Positions 24,589-32,423 of a stretch of DNA of 64,000 nucleotides are shown piece by piece (the stretch's first letter is position 1; every line of letters begins with the position of its first letter). The stretch comes from CATQHW01 sp965243545 (GTDB lineage Bacteria > Spirochaetota > Spirochaetia > SZUA-6 > Bin103). A program made the position numbers and the translations under genes. The stretch is from assembly GCA_965243545.1 (NCBI GenBank), contig OZ251573.1:4464001-4528000 (forward strand), in the 5' to 3' direction. The notes under the pieces are model-generated. The model saw nothing but the letters and a program-made list of their open reading frames with translations, did not search any database and was not told the origin of the DNA.

Positions 24589-26010
24589 ATGCCGTCCATC
24601 GCAGTCAAGGACTTCGGCCCCATAGCCCACGCCGACGTCGACCTGAAACCACTTACCGTATTGATCGGCGCCAACAACACGGGGAAGTCGTATCTCGCTC
24701 TGGCTATTCACTCCTTGTCGCAGACCGCCGCGGCGGCGCGCGACCATCGATCCGGACTGCCACGACCACGACGATCGTCGATACAACTGGCGGACGAGGC
24801 ATCGGTTCAGCGCTTGGTGAAGGCCGGTGTCGGCTCGGATCACGTCAGGTCCGACATGAAGAAATACGTATCGGGAGCATACGCGGTACGAGACTTGCCT
24901 CCTGCCGTCATCGACTGGCTTCGACATGAATCGAAGCGGTGGGCCACAGCGTTCGCAGAGGACATGGCGTACGAGTTGCAACGCTGCTTTGGTTCCAGTA
25001 TGAGTCAACTTGGAAGGAAATCTCCTGACACGGAGCCCAACGGATTCGAAATAGAGGTGCTTGACGAAGCCACGGGTCTATCCTGGACCGGACGTTGCAG
25101 CGACGACAGACTATCAACTGTCGAGTGGAAACCGGACATGTCGAACCGAAGCCGGCCTCGGACCGTTCAATCCGACGTTGCCTTCTACGATGCCGGTGAC
25201 GCCGCGGAGCAATTGATGGACTCGTATTTGGCGTTTCTGCTGCGAGATTACTCCGCCCGTTCACATTACCTTCCGGCCAGCAGGTCGGACATCCTGCAAA
25301 GATACAAGACTCTGGCGAGTCTGGTGGTCAGACAGGCTTCCACCGCATGGATCGAATCAAACGACGTGGAGCGGCTGCCCGGAGTAGTAGCTGATCTCGT
25401 GCAGGCGCTGCTCATCCTCGATCGCGCGAGACCGTCATCCGGAGCGATAAAGAACGTCGCGGAATTTCTCGAATCGAATGTCGTCGCCGGGTCTGTGGAG
25501 GTAAATGAGCAACTGGAGTACCCGGATATTCAATACCGAAACGATGCGGGAGAGTTCCGTCTGCATCAGGTTTCTTCCGTAGTGTCCGAGATTGCTCCGA
25601 TGATTCTCTACCTGAAGTATCTGGTACGACCGGGACACCTGTTTGTATTCGAGGAACCGGAATCGCACTTGCATCCCGCCAACCAGTGTTACGTTGCGAG
25701 AGCGATAGCGATGCTGGTGAACGCCGGAGTGCGGGTCCTGGTGACGACGCATAGCGACATCTTTCTGAATCAGATCAACAACCTGATGCAGATATTCAGG
25801 CTTGAAGCAAAGCGACGTGATCTGCATTATGGTGCGAGTGAGATGCTGAATCCAAGTGACGTGTCGGCCTATCTGTTTCAGTCGTGCGACCGCGGTACGC
25901 AGGTCGATTCACTTCCAATCGACGCCGATTACGGAATCCCGACCGCATCGTTCGACGAGGTGCACCGAGCCCTCTATGACGAGGCCGTCGATATGGAACA
26001 CAGCGGGTAA
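24589..26010 (+). CDS. AAA_15/OLD-like ATPase
   Basis: 473 residues. The N-terminus IAVKDFGPIAHADVDLKPLT leads into Walker A GANNTGKSYLAL (near residue 28). The signature region is SVVSEIAPMILYLKYL, Walker B is LFVFEEPESHLHPANQ (near 350) and the switch is VLVTTHSDIFLNQ. This is the SMC/ABC-like ATPase fold of OLD, AriA and RecF-type proteins; no Toprim nuclease is fused. GAGGAGAG lies 6 bases before the ATG. The following small gene starts 5 bases after the stop and has a nuclease-like motif, so the pair probably acts together. GC content is lower than in the core genes, suggesting transfer. Confidence 0.85.
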   Translation: MPSIAVKDFGPIAHADVDLKPLTVLIGANNTGKSYLALAIHSLSQTAAAARDHRSGLPRPRRSSIQLADEASVQRLVKAGVGSDHVRSDMKKYVSGAYAVRDLPPAVIDWLRHESKRWATAFAEDMAYELQRCFGSSMSQLGRKSPDTEPNGFEIEVLDEATGLSWTGRCSDDRLSTVEWKPDMSNRSRPRTVQSDVAFYDAGDAAEQLMDSYLAFLLRDYSARSHYLPASRSDILQRYKTLASLVVRQASTAWIESNDVERLPGVVADLVQALLILDRARPSSGAIKNVAEFLESNVVAGSVEVNEQLEYPDIQYRNDAGEFRLHQVSSVVSEIAPMILYLKYLVRPGHLFVFEEPESHLHPANQCYVARAIAMLVNAGVRVLVTTHSDIFLNQINNLMQIFRLEAKRRDLHYGASEMLNPSDVSAYLFQSCDRGTQVDSLPIDADYGIPTASFDEVHRALYDEAVDMEHSG

Positions 26011-26015
26011 CGCCG

Positions 26016-26456
26016 GTGTACGTGCCCCCGCAGGCGCTTCGCTGCATCCGTAGCTCTTGCAGCGAAGGAAATTGCAGTATCGACTTGACCGGCCTGGCGG
26101 GGATCGTTCACGTCTTGAGCCTCGACTGCGTCAGGACCGCCGTACGGGGCGCGGGTAGAATTGCCGATTGCGCGATCTTGTGGAAGGAGAAGGAGCTATT
26201 TGCCGTAGTTGAGTTGAAAGGCGGCCTGAGCGCGGTCAACGCCAATCTGGTCGTGCGGCAGATTCAAGCGGGGGTGCGGGTGATGGGCCTCCTTGCCAGC
26301 GACCAGCACGTGGCCGACTTCTATCCGATATTGATGTACCGCGGGCACTATCCTTACAAGGCTCTGCAGGGAAGGCTGATAGAGTTTCGAGGCCAGAAAC
26401 GCCGATTGATTCCCATGGAATGTGGATCGAGGCTCAGCAGCGTTCGTGGACTTTGA
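26016..26456 (+). CDS. Small PD-(D/E)xK nuclease-like partner of the AAA ATPase
   Basis: 146 residues from the GTG at 26016. I do not recognise a named family. The segment RIADCAILWKEKELFAVVEL followed by KGG has the D-x(12-14)-E-x-K spacing of PD-(D/E)xK nucleases: Asp then Glu-Leu-Lys, on two strands, followed by a helix rich in Gln/Arg (VVRQIQAGVRVMGLL). The C-terminus is basic. It starts 5 bases after the ATPase stop, so it is in the same operon and likely its effector. Nuclease activity is inferred from the motif only. Confidence 0.6.
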   Translation: MYVPPQALRCIRSSCSEGNCSIDLTGLAGIVHVLSLDCVRTAVRGAGRIADCAILWKEKELFAVVELKGGLSAVNANLVVRQIQAGVRVMGLLASDQHVADFYPILMYRGHYPYKALQGRLIEFRGQKRRLIPMECGSRLSSVRGL

Positions 26457-26458
26457 GA

Positions 26459-26473
26459 GGCGCTGACAGCGCC
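26459..26473 (+). terminator. Weak hairpin after the nuclease-like gene
   Basis: GGCGCT-GAC-AGCGCC lies 3 bases after the stop and is followed by GCGCGTTTCT. The stem is short and the U-run poor. Confidence 0.3.
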
Positions 26474-26611
26474 GCGCGTTTCTGTCGGGGTGGATCGCGA
26501 CGAACCCGGCGCCTTGTCCGGCTCGCCGTGCGCTGGCCGCCGTTCCGGGCGCGGCGCGGCCGCTCGGCGCTGCTGCCGGCGCTCGCCATCCACGGGCGGG
26601 CGGCGGCCGGT

Positions 26612-26640
26612 TTGGCTTTCCGCGAGGGCGTGCGTACATT
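26612..26640 (+). promoter_or_regulatory. Candidate promoter of the ABC/LolA-like operon
   Basis: TTGGCT (26612-26617), 17 bases, TACATT (26635-26640). The ABC ATPase ATG is at 26647, so the transcript would be essentially leaderless. The rest of 26474-26611 shows no gene. Confidence 0.45.
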
Positions 26641-26646
26641 CGGAGC

Positions 26647-27354
26647 ATGGCAGCCGTGACGCTCGACGACGTGCGGAAGGTATACCCGCTCGGCAAGACG
26701 GAGGTGCACGCCGTCAAGGGGGTGGGCTTCCGCATCGAAGAGGGGGACTTCGCCTCCATCGCCGGCCCGTCGGGGTCGGGCAAGTCCACGATCCTCAACC
26801 TGATCGGCTGCATCGACACCCCCACGTCCGGCACCGTGCAGGTCATGGGCACCGACACCGCCGGCATGTCCGACCGCGCCGTCACCGACCTGCGCCATCA
26901 GGTGCTCGGGTTCATCTTCCAGTCCTTCAACCTGGTGCCGGTGCTCAACGTGGTGGAGAACGTGGAGTTCCCGCTGCTGATCGGCGCGGCGCGCGTCCCC
27001 AAGCAGGAACGGGCCGACTGGGTCGCGCACCTGGTGCAGGCCGTGGGGCTCGACCGGCAGCGCGACCACCGGCCGGCCGAGCTGTCCGGCGGCCAGCGCC
27101 AGCGGGTGGCGATCGCCCGCGCGCTGGCCAACAAGCCGCGCATCGTGCTGGCCGACGAACCGACCGCCAACCTCGACTCGACCACCAGCAAGCAGATCAT
27201 CGAGCTGATGAAGCGGATGAACGCCGAACTCGGCACCACCTTCATCTTCTCCACGCACGACCCGGCGATCGTCGGCATCGCCGACCACATCATCCGCCTC
27301 AACGACGGCCTTGTGATCGAGGATCGCAGGACCGGCGCGGAGCGAACCGCATGA
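26647..27354 (+). CDS. LolD/MacB-type ABC transporter ATPase
   Basis: 235 residues, normal for LolD. Walker A is GPSGSGKSTILNL (near residue 40), the Q-loop region FQSFNLVPVLNVVENVEFPL is typical of LolD/MacB proteins, the signature is LSGGQRQRVAIARA, Walker B is IVLADEPTANLDS and the switch is IFSTHDP. It powers extraction of lipoproteins or other cargo from the inner membrane with the two permeases downstream. The stop overlaps the next start (ATGA at 27351-27354). Confidence 0.93.
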   Translation: MAAVTLDDVRKVYPLGKTEVHAVKGVGFRIEEGDFASIAGPSGSGKSTILNLIGCIDTPTSGTVQVMGTDTAGMSDRAVTDLRHQVLGFIFQSFNLVPVLNVVENVEFPLLIGAARVPKQERADWVAHLVQAVGLDRQRDHRPAELSGGQRQRVAIARALANKPRIVLADEPTANLDSTTSKQIIELMKRMNAELGTTFIFSTHDPAIVGIADHIIRLNDGLVIEDRRTGAERTA

Positions 27355-28859
27355 GCGTGGTCTGGCGCATCGCCATCCGCAACCTGCAGGAGCATCGCGC
27401 CAAGAGCCTGATCGTCGGCACGATCATCCTGGTCGGGACCTTCGTGCTGGTCGTGGGCAACTCGCTGATGGCGTCGGCGACCGCCGGCATACGCCGCACG
27501 TTCATCGACAACTTCACCGGCCACGTGGTGCTGGCCGGCGTCACCGACGCGCGCGTCAGCCTGTTCGGCGTGCAGACCACGGACTTTCTCAACGTGCGCA
27601 CGCCGCGGCTGGACGGTTTCGACACGCTCCGCGACGCGGTAGCCGATCATCCGGACGTCGCAGCCTGGAGCCCGCAGGCCGAATCGACCGTTTCGATCAG
27701 TCTGCCGGGCCCTGACGGCACCTCGTCGGGAGAGACGTTCGCGCAGATCTGGGGCGTCGATCCGGTTCGGTACCGGGCGATGTTCCCGGATGCGGCCGAG
27801 CTGACCGCCGGCGCGTTCCTGGAGCCGGACCAGCCGGGCCTGGTGCTGTCCGAGGCGTCGGCCGAGGAGCTGGCCGAGTCGGCCGACCGCCCGGTCGCTC
27901 CCGGTGACCGGCTTCTGCTCACCGCCACCACGCAGGCCGGCATCAAGGTGCGGGAGGTGCCGGTCACCGGCATCTTCCGGTTCCGCAACGCCATGCCGCA
28001 GATCGAGACGATGTCCTTGGTCGACATCACCACTCTGCGCACGCTGGTCGGCATGACCGTGTCGGCGCCCGCGGCGGCAGTCCTGACCGACGAACAGCTG
28101 GCGGGGCTCGGCTCGGTCGACGAGTCGGACCTGTTCGGCGGGTCGGGCGGCGGAGGCGGCGCGGATCCGTTCGGGGAAGGCTCCGTGCAGGGCGGCTTGG
28201 TACAGGACGCCGGGTCCGATTCCGCCCCGGCCCTGCTCGACTTCAGCGGCCGGGAGGAGACCGTGATCGATTCCGGCGCCTGGCACTTCATGGTGATCAA
28301 GCTGCACCGCGCCGGCGCCGCCGCCCGCGTCACCGCCGATCTGCAACAGGTGATCGACGATGGCGACCTCAACGCTCAGGTGATGGGCTGGTTGGCCGCC
28401 GCCGCCCCGTTTTCGCAGCTCTCCAACGGATTCAGGACCGTCTTCAACGTGGTGGTCATAGTCGTGGCCGTGGTGGCGGTGATCATCATCATGAACACGC
28501 TGGTGCTTTCGGTCACCGAACGGATGAGCGAAATCGGCACCATGCGCGCCATCGGCGCGCGCAAGGGCTTCGTTCGGCGCATGATCGGCGCCGAGACGGT
28601 GTCGCTGGCGTTCGTGTTCGGCGGCGCCGGCGTCGTGCTCGGCGTGGTGGCGCTGCTCATCCTGGGCGCAACCGGCATCCGCGCGTCCAACCTGTTCCTG
28701 CGCATCCTGTTCGGGGGCGAGCTGCTGCGGCCCACCATCTCGGCCGGTTCGGTCGGCTTCGCCCTGATCATGGTGGCGGCCATCGCGGTGGTCTCCAGCC
28801 TGTATCCGTTGGCGGTCGCGTTGCGCATCTCGCCCCGGCAGGCTATGGGGTCGGGCTGA
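27351..28859 (+). CDS. FtsX/LolE-type ABC permease 1
   Basis: 502 residues from the ATG at 27351. One N-terminal membrane helix (SLIVGTIILVGTFVLVVGNS) is followed by a large periplasmic MacB_PCD-like domain with a Gly-rich loop (FGGSGGGGGADPFGEG). The C-terminal three-helix FtsX unit begins FNVVVIVVAVVAVIIIMNTL and has MSEIGTMRAIGARKGFVRRM, the cytoplasmic coupling segment. Together with the ATPase and the second permease it forms a LolCDE-like complex. Its stop overlaps the next start (TGATG). Confidence 0.9.
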   Translation: MSVVWRIAIRNLQEHRAKSLIVGTIILVGTFVLVVGNSLMASATAGIRRTFIDNFTGHVVLAGVTDARVSLFGVQTTDFLNVRTPRLDGFDTLRDAVADHPDVAAWSPQAESTVSISLPGPDGTSSGETFAQIWGVDPVRYRAMFPDAAELTAGAFLEPDQPGLVLSEASAEELAESADRPVAPGDRLLLTATTQAGIKVREVPVTGIFRFRNAMPQIETMSLVDITTLRTLVGMTVSAPAAAVLTDEQLAGLGSVDESDLFGGSGGGGGADPFGEGSVQGGLVQDAGSDSAPALLDFSGREETVIDSGAWHFMVIKLHRAGAAARVTADLQQVIDDGDLNAQVMGWLAAAAPFSQLSNGFRTVFNVVVIVVAVVAVIIIMNTLVLSVTERMSEIGTMRAIGARKGFVRRMIGAETVSLAFVFGGAGVVLGVVALLILGATGIRASNLFLRILFGGELLRPTISAGSVGFALIMVAAIAVVSSLYPLAVALRISPRQAMGSG

Positions 28860-30193
28860 TGCCGAGCTGGCTCCGCATCGCGTTTCGCAACACCGGCCGG
28901 CAGAAGAAGCGCACGGTGCTGCTGGCCGGCGCCATCGCGTTCGGCGTCCTGGTGGTGACGCTGCTCAACGGGTTCACCGGCGGCGTATCGCGCAACATCA
29001 CGCGGACGGTGACCGACCTGATCGGCGGCCACGTCTACGTGAGCGGCACGGAACTGACCGAATCCCGGCTGATCGTCAACGTCATCAGCGACACCGGCGG
29101 CAGCGGCTCCTCGCTGCAGGGGGCGGTCGATCAGGTGTCGGCGCAGACCGACATGGTGAACCGCCGCAGCCGCACCTTGGCGACCCTGATCTTCGGCTCC
29201 AAGCAGACCAACCAGCTCCTGGACGGCGTCGACTGGGAGGGGGAGCCGAGCTTCTTTCCGAGCCTGTCCGTGGTCGCCGGCGAACTGCCGGGACCGGACG
29301 ACCGCAGCGCTCTGATCCTGCCGGTTTCGTCGGCCGAGCGGCTGCGCGCGGAGGTGGGCGACCGGGTGCTGGCGCGGCTCGGCACGGTCACCGGCCAGCA
29401 GAACGTCGGCGAGTTCGTGCTGGCCGCCACCGTCGAAGACTCCGGCATTTCCGGATTCTCGTCCGGGTTTGCCCGGCTGGATTACCTGGGAGAGCTGATC
29501 GGCACGGCGGCGGGTGAATACCAGATGCTGCACCTCTACCTGCGCGATCCGCGGCAGTCCGATCAGGTGGCCCAGGCGCTGCGCGCCGAGCTGCCGACGG
29601 CGCCGGAGACGGAGGAGGAAGGCGGAGAGCAGGGCGGACCGGGCGGCGGGTTCTTCGGAGGCGTCAACCGGTTGGCCGACGACGAGGAACCGTGGGACGG
29701 GACGCGGTACGCCATCACCACCATCGACGACATCATGGCCGATACTTCGACGCTGTTTCGGGTGCTCAACGCCGTCAGCCTGTCGGTGTTCCTGATCCTG
29801 CTGACGATCACCATGGTCGGGGTGGTCAACACCTTTCGCATGGTGCTCCTGGAGCGCATCCAGGAGATCGGCACCATGCGGGCGGTGGGCATGCAGCGCG
29901 GCGCGGTGCGGAGCATCTTCCTGATGGAAGCGACCTTCATCGGCTTGATCGGCGCGGCGGCGGGGCTGCTGCTGGCTGCCGCCGCCATGCTGATCCTTGC
30001 GCAGATCGAGTTTCAGACCGACAGCCCGCTGCAGTTCTTTCTGAACGACGGCCGGCTCACCTTTGCCGTACCGCCGCTGACGATGGTGGCCAACGTGGCC
30101 ATTCTGATCGTCCTGAGCCTGGGCGCGGCCGCCATTCCCGCGCGCCGGGCGGCGCGGCTCGACCCTGCCGCGGCGCTGCGCAGCACCGCGTGA
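28859..30193 (+). CDS. FtsX/LolC-type ABC permease 2
   Basis: 444 residues with the same plan as its neighbour: N-terminal helix (TVLLAGAIAFGVLVVTLLNG), periplasmic domain containing an acidic Gly-rich insertion (ETEEEGGEQGGPGGGFFGGV), then helices with IQEIGTMRAVGMQRGAVRSI as coupling segment. The two different permeases imply a heterodimer as in LolC/LolE. It is co-translated with the preceding gene and followed after 39 bases by the LolA-like gene. Confidence 0.9.
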   Translation: MPSWLRIAFRNTGRQKKRTVLLAGAIAFGVLVVTLLNGFTGGVSRNITRTVTDLIGGHVYVSGTELTESRLIVNVISDTGGSGSSLQGAVDQVSAQTDMVNRRSRTLATLIFGSKQTNQLLDGVDWEGEPSFFPSLSVVAGELPGPDDRSALILPVSSAERLRAEVGDRVLARLGTVTGQQNVGEFVLAATVEDSGISGFSSGFARLDYLGELIGTAAGEYQMLHLYLRDPRQSDQVAQALRAELPTAPETEEEGGEQGGPGGGFFGGVNRLADDEEPWDGTRYAITTIDDIMADTSTLFRVLNAVSLSVFLILLTITMVGVVNTFRMVLLERIQEIGTMRAVGMQRGAVRSIFLMEATFIGLIGAAAGLLLAAAAMLILAQIEFQTDSPLQFFLNDGRLTFAVPPLTMVANVAILIVLSLGAAAIPARRAARLDPAAALRSTA

Positions 30194-30232
30194 CGGCCCC
30201 GGACCGCGCCGAATAACCAGGGGAGGAAAACC

Positions 30233-30991
30233 GTGATTCACCGTACTCTCAAGATCGCGTTGCCGCTTTTCGCCGGCCTGTTCGCCGCGGCGGCGTGGGC
30301 GGTCGACGTCGATCCGCAGGCGCTGCTCGCGGACATCGACCGGCAGCGCGCGTTTGCCGAACGGGATTTTTCGGCGGTCATGACGCTGGTGTCCGAAGAC
30401 CCGGACGACGGCGTAGAGCGGACCGTCGTGCAGCAGTTCCGCCGAGACCAGGACGATGCGTTCCTGATCCTGATCAGCGATCCGTCCGTGCAGCGCGGGC
30501 AGGGCTATCTGCGGCAGGGCGACAACCTGTGGTTCTACGATCCGGAGAGCCGCAAGTTCTCCCACACGTCGCTGCGGGAGACTTTTCAGGGCACCGATGC
30601 GCGCAACTCCGACTTCGGCGACATCAACTATGCCGAGGATTACGTAGTCCGGTCGATGGAGGACGGGCAGCTCGGCCAGTATGCGGTGTACATCCTCGAC
30701 CTGGAGGCGAGCACCGACGAAGTCACCTATCCGTTCCTGAAGATGTGGGTGACGCGCGAGGGGAGTCTGATCCTCAAGACCGAGGACTTCAGCCTGACCG
30801 AGCGGCTGATGCGCACCTCCTACTACCCGCGCTACGCCCGCGTCGGCGACTCCGTGGTGCCGAGCGAGATGATTTTCGTCGACGAGCTGGTGGAAGGGCG
30901 CAAGACCCGCATCAGCCTCACCGATCTGTCCGCCGCGCCGATCGCGGATTCGGTCTTCACCAAGGCGTACGTCGAGCGGGCCAACCGGTGA
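30233..30991 (+). CDS. Outer-membrane lipoprotein-sorting protein (LolA-like)
   Basis: 252 residues with a signal peptide (KIALPLFAGLFAAAAWA). The body has the LolA/LolB-type sheet seen in this family: VVQQFRRDQDDAFLILISDP, GYLRQGDNLWFYDPESRKF, then RLMRTSYYPRYARVGDSVVP. Annotated members accompany FtsX-type exporters and are thought to carry lipoproteins or lipids through the periplasm. GGGGAGG lies 6 bases before GTG 30233. The stop overlaps the start of the following barrel gene (GTGA). Confidence 0.87.
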   Translation: MIHRTLKIALPLFAGLFAAAAWAVDVDPQALLADIDRQRAFAERDFSAVMTLVSEDPDDGVERTVVQQFRRDQDDAFLILISDPSVQRGQGYLRQGDNLWFYDPESRKFSHTSLRETFQGTDARNSDFGDINYAEDYVVRSMEDGQLGQYAVYILDLEASTDEVTYPFLKMWVTREGSLILKTEDFSLTERLMRTSYYPRYARVGDSVVPSEMIFVDELVEGRKTRISLTDLSAAPIADSVFTKAYVERANR

Positions 30992-32394
30992 CCGTCCGGG
31001 GCCGGGCGCTGGCGCTCGGGGCGCTGTTGGCATTGCTGTCGGGAGCCGGCGCCGCGGGCGCGCAGACCATCGACAGCGACGAGGGCTCGCTGTTCGGTTC
31101 CGCCGATGAGCAGCAGGAGGGCGCGGGCGGCGCTTCGCCGCTCGACACGTCCGGTCTGTTCGACGGCGACGTGATGAGCGCGGAACCGGCGGACGCGCCG
31201 GCCGTGGCGCAGGACGGCCCCGCGGTGGAGATCGGCGGCTCGTATCGATTCTCGCTGACGGGACAGGCGGGGTGGCCGTCGCCGGCCGGCCTGCTGGCCG
31301 CTCCGCTGGAACCCGACCAGCGGAGCGTAGCGGTCGGTCTGGGCGCGACGCTGTTTCTGGACGCGCGGCCGGCCGACGACTTCCGGGTGTTCGGCAAGGC
31401 GGTCGTGAGCTATCCGTTCACCGTGGACGGCGGCGCGGAGGAACCCCGGACCTTTTCCGACATCGTCCGGGTGACCGAGCTGTTCTCCGACTTCCAGGTC
31501 GGCGACAGCCTGTTCCTGCGCGGCGGCAAGCACACCGTCGCCTGGGGAGTGGGGTATTTCTTCAGCCCGGCCGACGTGCTCAACCTCACCGCGATCGACC
31601 CGGAAGACCCGGAGGCCGACCGGGAGGGGCCGGTGTCGCTACGCGCCAACCTGCCGCTCGACTACAACAACCTCTATCTCTACGTGATCGCCGACCCCAC
31701 CGACAACGGCGTGCAGCTGGCGGTGGCCCCCAAGGCGGAGGTGGTGCTGGGCGGCGCCGAGATCGGCGTAGGCGCCTACTACCGGCCCGAACGGGTGCCG
31801 CGCGTCATGCTGACGGCGAGCACCAACTTGGCGGGCGCCGAGGTGTTCGGCGAGCTGGAGGCGAGCCTGGGATCGGAGCGGACCTTCGTGGAGCGAGACC
31901 CCGACAGCCCGTCCGGGCTGCGGACGGTGCGCCACACCAACACCGTGTTCGGCGCGGCGACCGGCGGGCTGCGCTACACCTACCGCCCCGAAGCGAACGA
32001 CTGGTCGGCGACCTTCTCGGGGCAGTATCTGTGGAACGGTGAAGGGTATGCGGACCCGGCCATCCTGCGCGAGCCGGGCGTCCGGCTGCTGGTCGGGGAC
32101 GGGAAGCTGAGCCGCGCCGACCTGGCCACCCTGCCCGGCCAGCACTACGCGGCGGCGTCGCTCAACCTGTCGTTGGGAACCGCGGCCGACTGGTCGGCCG
32201 GGGCGCTGTGGATCACCAATCTGAGCGACGGCTCCGGCCGGATCGCGCCGTCGGTCACCTTTCAGCCGGCCGACCGATTGAGCCTGCGCGCCGCCGCCAC
32301 CTTCACCTACGGTGAGGACGGCGCGGAGATGACGCCGTTCGGCGACCGCGTCGGCGCCTCCATCACCGCCACGCTCGGCTCCGGCAGCTTCTGA
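30988..32394 (+). CDS. Predicted outer-membrane beta-barrel protein
   Basis: 468 residues from the GTG at 30988, overlapping the previous stop. A signal peptide (ALGALLALLSGAGAAGAQ) is followed by a disordered, acidic stretch. Many alternating-hydrophobic strands follow (FRVFGKAVVSYPFTV, DSLFLRGGKHTVAWGVGYFF, LYLYVIADPTDNGVQLAVA), with a final strand VGASITATLGSGSF ending in Phe, the usual BAM recognition residue. No specific family is recognised; it resembles DUF1302-type or porin-like proteins. As the last gene of the LolCDE/LolA-like operon it may be the outer-membrane end of the same pathway. Confidence 0.7.
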   Translation: MTVRGRALALGALLALLSGAGAAGAQTIDSDEGSLFGSADEQQEGAGGASPLDTSGLFDGDVMSAEPADAPAVAQDGPAVEIGGSYRFSLTGQAGWPSPAGLLAAPLEPDQRSVAVGLGATLFLDARPADDFRVFGKAVVSYPFTVDGGAEEPRTFSDIVRVTELFSDFQVGDSLFLRGGKHTVAWGVGYFFSPADVLNLTAIDPEDPEADREGPVSLRANLPLDYNNLYLYVIADPTDNGVQLAVAPKAEVVLGGAEIGVGAYYRPERVPRVMLTASTNLAGAEVFGELEASLGSERTFVERDPDSPSGLRTVRHTNTVFGAATGGLRYTYRPEANDWSATFSGQYLWNGEGYADPAILREPGVRLLVGDGKLSRADLATLPGQHYAAASLNLSLGTAADWSAGALWITNLSDGSGRIAPSVTFQPADRLSLRAAATFTYGEDGAEMTPFGDRVGASITATLGSGSF

Positions 32395-32423
32395 CGCGGA
32401 CGTCGTTCCGGGCGCTCGGGGCG

